64,000 nucleotides of DNA from JAIQFL01 sp035501495 (lineage in GTDB: Bacteria; Acidobacteriota; Terriglobia; Bryobacterales; Bryobacteraceae): NCBI GenBank assembly GCA_035501495.1, contig DATJWB010000033.1:1-64000 (forward strand). Reading direction: 5' to 3'. The notes under the pieces were generated by a model, which was given only the letters and a program-made list of their open reading frames with translations, had not been told where the DNA came from and ran no database searches. Positions 61,405-64,000 of the stretch are shown in pieces (position 1 is the first letter of the stretch; each line of letters starts with the position of its first letter). A program made the translations under genes and the position numbers.

Positions 61405-63000
61405 TTAAAGGTGCGCCGTTTCCTGGTACGCCCCGAAGACCGCGCGTAACGCATCGCAGATTTCGCCAAGCGTGGCGTATGCCCGGACGGCGTCCAGCAG
61501 GAACGGCATGGTGTTCTCCGCGGGCCGCTCGGCGGCCCTTTTCAGGGCATCGAGCGTACTGTCCACTGCGGCTTGACTCCTCCGTTTGCGGAGCCCGGCC
61601 AGCTTCTGTTCCTGGTGGCGGGCCGACCTCTCATCCACCTGCAGCAACTCGATCGGCTCGTCGTCCGCCTGGAACCGGTTGACCCCCACGATGACGCGTT
61701 CGCCCGATTCCACTTCCTTCTGGTAGCGGTAGCTGGCGGAAGCGATCTCGGATTGCGGGAAGCCCGCCTCGATGGCAGCGATCATCCCGCCCATTTCGTC
61801 GATGCGGCGGATATACTCATTGGCGGCCGCTTCGCTCTCAAGCGTCAATCTTTCGAGGAAGTAGCTCCCGCCCAGGGGATCGGGCGCTTCCGTCACGCCG
61901 CTTTCGTAGGCCAACACCTGCTGGGTGCGCAGCGCAATGGTGACGGCGTGCTCGTTGGGCAGGGCGTAGGCTTCGTCGAGCGAATTGGTGTGGAGGGATT
62001 GCGCTCCTCCCAAAACCGCGGCCATGGCTTGCAGCGCGGTCCGCACCACGTTGTTGTACGGCTGCTGCCAGGTCAGCGAGCAGCCCGCGGTTTGCGCGTG
62101 GAATCGCAGCTTGGTGCTGCGTTCGTTGCGGGCGCCATAGCGATCGCGCATGACGTAGGCCCAGATCTTGCGGGCCGCACGGTACTTGGCGATCTCCTCG
62201 AAGAAGTCGCTATGCGCGTTGAAGAAGAAGCTGAGGCGCGGCGCGAAGTCGTCGATCGCCAGCCCGCGCGCCAGCGCCCAATCCACGTACTCGATTCCGT
62301 CACGCAGCGTGAAGGCCAACTCCTGGACCGCGGTCGATCCGGCTTCGCGGATGTGGTAGCCGCTGATTGAAATCGGATTGAAGCGCGGCGTGTGGCGCGC
62401 CCCGAACTCGATGGTGTCGGTGACCAGCCGCATGGAGGGCCGAGGCGGAAAGATATACTCCTTCTGCGCGATGTACTCTTTCAGGATGTCGTTCTGGATC
62501 GTGCCGGAGAGACGTTTCCACTCCACGCCCTGCTGTTCCGCCACGGCCAGGTACATGGCCCACAGCACCGCTGCCGGCGAATTGATGGTCATGGAGACCG
62601 TTACATCGCCCAGCGGGATCCCGCGGAAGAGGATCTCCATGTCTTCGAGGGAGCAGACCGAAGCGCCGCACTTGCCCACTTCGCCCTCGCTCAGCGCGTG
62701 GCCGGCGTCATAGCCCATGAGGGTGGGCAGGTCGAATGCGACCGACAGCCCCGTCTGCCCCTGCTCGAGCAGGTAATGGTAGCGCCGGTTGGTTTCCTCA
62801 GGGGTGGCGAACCCCGAGAACTGGCGCATGGTCCACAGCCTTCCGCGATACATGTCTCGATGAATGCCGCGCGTGTAAGGGAACTCGCCCGGCGCGCCCA
62901 AGTCCCGTCCGGGATCGAGCGCCGCAAGGTGCTGCGGTCCGTAGACGGGTTCGATGGGGACTCCGCTGATGGTCGTAAACTGGCGCTCTACGGTCTTCAT
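61405..63000 (-). CDS. icmA: Acyl-CoA mutase large subunit, predicted isobutyryl-CoA mutase
   Basis: 531 residues; the substrate barrel of the MCM family (WTMRQFSGFATPEE, GLSVAFDLPTLMGYDAGH, GTIQNDILKEY, NPISISGYHIREAGS). Two substrate-binding positions differ from methylmalonyl-CoA mutase: Phe61 in RQFSGF where MCM has Tyr89 and Gln179 in YIAQK where MCM has Arg207 (Propionibacterium numbering). Phe/Gln is the reported pair of isobutyryl-CoA mutase (Phe80, Gln198). It would interconvert isobutyryl- and n-butyryl-CoA. No MeaB/IcmC-type G-protein chaperone is in the window. Confidence 0.87.
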   Translation of the reverse strand: MKTVERQFTTISGVPIEPVYGPQHLAALDPGRDLGAPGEFPYTRGIHRDMYRGRLWTMRQFSGFATPEETNRRYHYLLEQGQTGLSVAFDLPTLMGYDAGHALSEGEVGKCGASVCSLEDMEILFRGIPLGDVTVSMTINSPAAVLWAMYLAVAEQQGVEWKRLSGTIQNDILKEYIAQKEYIFPPRPSMRLVTDTIEFGARHTPRFNPISISGYHIREAGSTAVQELAFTLRDGIEYVDWALARGLAIDDFAPRLSFFFNAHSDFFEEIAKYRAARKIWAYVMRDRYGARNERSTKLRFHAQTAGCSLTWQQPYNNVVRTALQAMAAVLGGAQSLHTNSLDEAYALPNEHAVTIALRTQQVLAYESGVTEAPDPLGGSYFLERLTLESEAAANEYIRRIDEMGGMIAAIEAGFPQSEIASASYRYQKEVESGERVIVGVNRFQADDEPIELLQVDERSARHQEQKLAGLRKRRSQAAVDSTLDALKRAAERPAENTMPFLLDAVRAYATLGEICDALRAVFGAYQETAHL

Positions 63001-63244
63001 GGCTTCCGCTAAGGGTTATCTTACCTCCGCGCCGCGCTTTCTCGCGGATGCGCGGGAAAAGATCCGGGATGTCCGCGCAGTGTCCCAGATTCGGCGCCTG
63101 GTTTCCGCGCGCCCGCAGCAACCCGCCGCGCGGAGACTTACCTGGCTGTCTGTCCGCGCTAATATCCTGGCGGCCATCCGGCGGCGGATTCGAACTCGTA
63201 ATGGAGGTCAGAGGGACCCTGCCGCACTCGGGCAGGAGGCGCAC

Positions 63245-64000
63245 ATGAAGGCAATCATCAAGTCTGACGAGGCCATACCACCTTACGACACGCACGATTC
63301 CATCCTCGAGAAACCGAGCGGACTCAATCCCGGCCAAAATGCGTGGCTGACACTCCAATTGCGGGTCAAGCTCGACTTTGTAGATTCGAATAACCTGGGT
63401 AACGGCGGGGCGATCGTCAGGAATGGCAAACTGTTCGCCATAGACGCTGACGGCTACCTGTTTGAGGCGCAGGACTGGACGTCGGAGGAGATCGCCCAGT
63501 TTCAAAGAGCATACGTCAGGTGCGCCGAGGACACCTGGAACTACCAGTTCCTGCTGAAAACCCCCGAGGACTACTCCGAATTGGACTACCAGTCCGGCGG
63601 GGACACCTTCCGCCCCAACATACTTTGTCTGTTCCGCTTGTCGGTGCTCGACTCGAAAGATGCTCCCCTCGACAGGTCGCCGGCCGCTGGTCCGATGCGC
63701 TTCGGCCCACCGCATCAAACCATAACAGTCGTCAACCTGAACAAGACATCCCGGGAACCCCAGTTCGACTCCTCTGTTCCGCACCGAACGTTCGGCGCAG
63801 GCCAGAAGAAATTCTGGAGATCGAGCGGGAGAAGGCTGTGCGATACCGACGTCATCACACGCAGGGTCGTGGACGCGGACAATCGGGTGTACCTGAACAC
63901 CATCGGGCACGAGGTGGGGCATCTATTGGGGCAGTGCCACATTATGGGGCTTAAGGGAGATCCGCGGTATCAAAAACACGGGCGGCTGTCAGAAGATATC
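63245..64000 (+). CDS. Zinc-protease-like protein, 3' truncated
   Basis: The frame is open from the ATG at 63245 (AGGAGG 5 nt upstream) to the window end, 252 codons. The first 215 residues match nothing I know. Near the end comes IGHEVGHLLG, an HExxH zinc motif of metzincin-like type, with a further His in QCHIMG. No signal peptide. More rare codons (ATA, AGA, AGG) than in neighbouring genes may hint at transfer. The true length is unknown. Confidence 0.65.
   Translation, partial: MKAIIKSDEAIPPYDTHDSILEKPSGLNPGQNAWLTLQLRVKLDFVDSNNLGNGGAIVRNGKLFAIDADGYLFEAQDWTSEEIAQFQRAYVRCAEDTWNYQFLLKTPEDYSELDYQSGGDTFRPNILCLFRLSVLDSKDAPLDRSPAAGPMRFGPPHQTITVVNLNKTSREPQFDSSVPHRTFGAGQKKFWRSSGRRLCDTDVITRRVVDADNRVYLNTIGHEVGHLLGQCHIMGLKGDPRYQKHGRLSEDI

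Noticed and set aside
61405..63000. Classification of the mutase as methylmalonyl-CoA mutase or 2-hydroxyisobutyryl-CoA mutase
   Set aside because: Methylmalonyl-CoA mutase needs Tyr and Arg at positions 61 and 179. The 2-hydroxyisobutyryl enzyme, as I recall, has Ile at the first. Phe/Gln fits the isobutyryl type best.
1..64000. CRISPR array, tRNA/rRNA genes, transposases, prophage or integrative element genes
   Set aside because: I looked through the gaps for regularly spaced repeats, tRNA-like T-loops and mobile-element proteins. None was convincing by eye; tRNAscan-SE and a CRISPR finder would be decisive.

Overview
The window looks like chromosomal DNA from an Acidobacteriota of the Solibacter/Bryobacter type. 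This is inferred from content, not from a search. The signs are high GC, a duplicated-FtsX/MacB 'ADOP' permease, an ECF sigma factor next to a TPR-carrying Ser/Thr kinase, DUF4159, PIG-L, creatininase and C45-hydrolase genes, and a family of GC-rich dispersed repeats between genes.

Layout. 1-6.1 kb: end of a heme-binding HAMP sensor, a secreted beta-propeller-like protein, an ECF sigma factor and a Ser/Thr kinase with TPRs. 6.1-12.0 kb: creatininase-like protein, then the translation cluster rplM-rpsI-rpsB-tsf-pyrH-frr and thrB. 12.1-18.3 kb (minus): a 2-oxoacid dehydrogenase operon read as transaldolase, E2, E3 and a fused alpha-beta E1. 18.4-23.7 kb (minus): ADOP permease, CaiB-type CoA transferase, acyl-CoA ligase. 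23.7-29.8 kb: a phosphate locus (PhoR-like kinase, PhoU-like DUF47, PiT) flanked by decayed partial copies of two of its own genes. 29.8-33 kb (minus): pmbA, selD, pyrF. 33-44.2 kb: C45 hydrolase, dnaG-rpoD, fumarylacetoacetase and small envelope genes. 44.3-53.0 kb: one run of genes for an aerobic respiratory chain (caa3-type oxidase, Rieske, cytochrome b-c fusion, di-heme cytochrome c, CtaG, CtaB). 53.0-58.6 kb: an isoleucine/valine operon (leader peptide, ilvB, ilvN, ilvC, cimA). 58.9-64 kb: YprB-type nuclease, acetyltransferase, a two-subunit B12 acyl-CoA mutase and a truncated zinc-protease-like gene.

Main results. (1) selD extends upstream through an in-frame TGA at codon 19, exactly at the catalytic Cys/Sec site, and a short hairpin follows it. 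The gene therefore probably encodes a selenocysteine-containing SelD, which a standard gene call would truncate. (2) The ilv operon has a complete ribosome-mediated attenuator: promoter, 32-codon leader peptide rich in Ile/Val/Leu, antiterminator pairing and an intrinsic terminator. (3) The mutase carries Phe and Gln at the two positions that are Tyr and Arg in methylmalonyl-CoA mutase, so it is probably an isobutyryl-CoA mutase. (4) A dispersed repeat lies in frame inside the linker of the E2 gene. (5) One secreted protein appears to start at an ATT codon behind a perfect Shine-Dalgarno.

I saw no CRISPR array, tRNA, rRNA, transposase or prophage.
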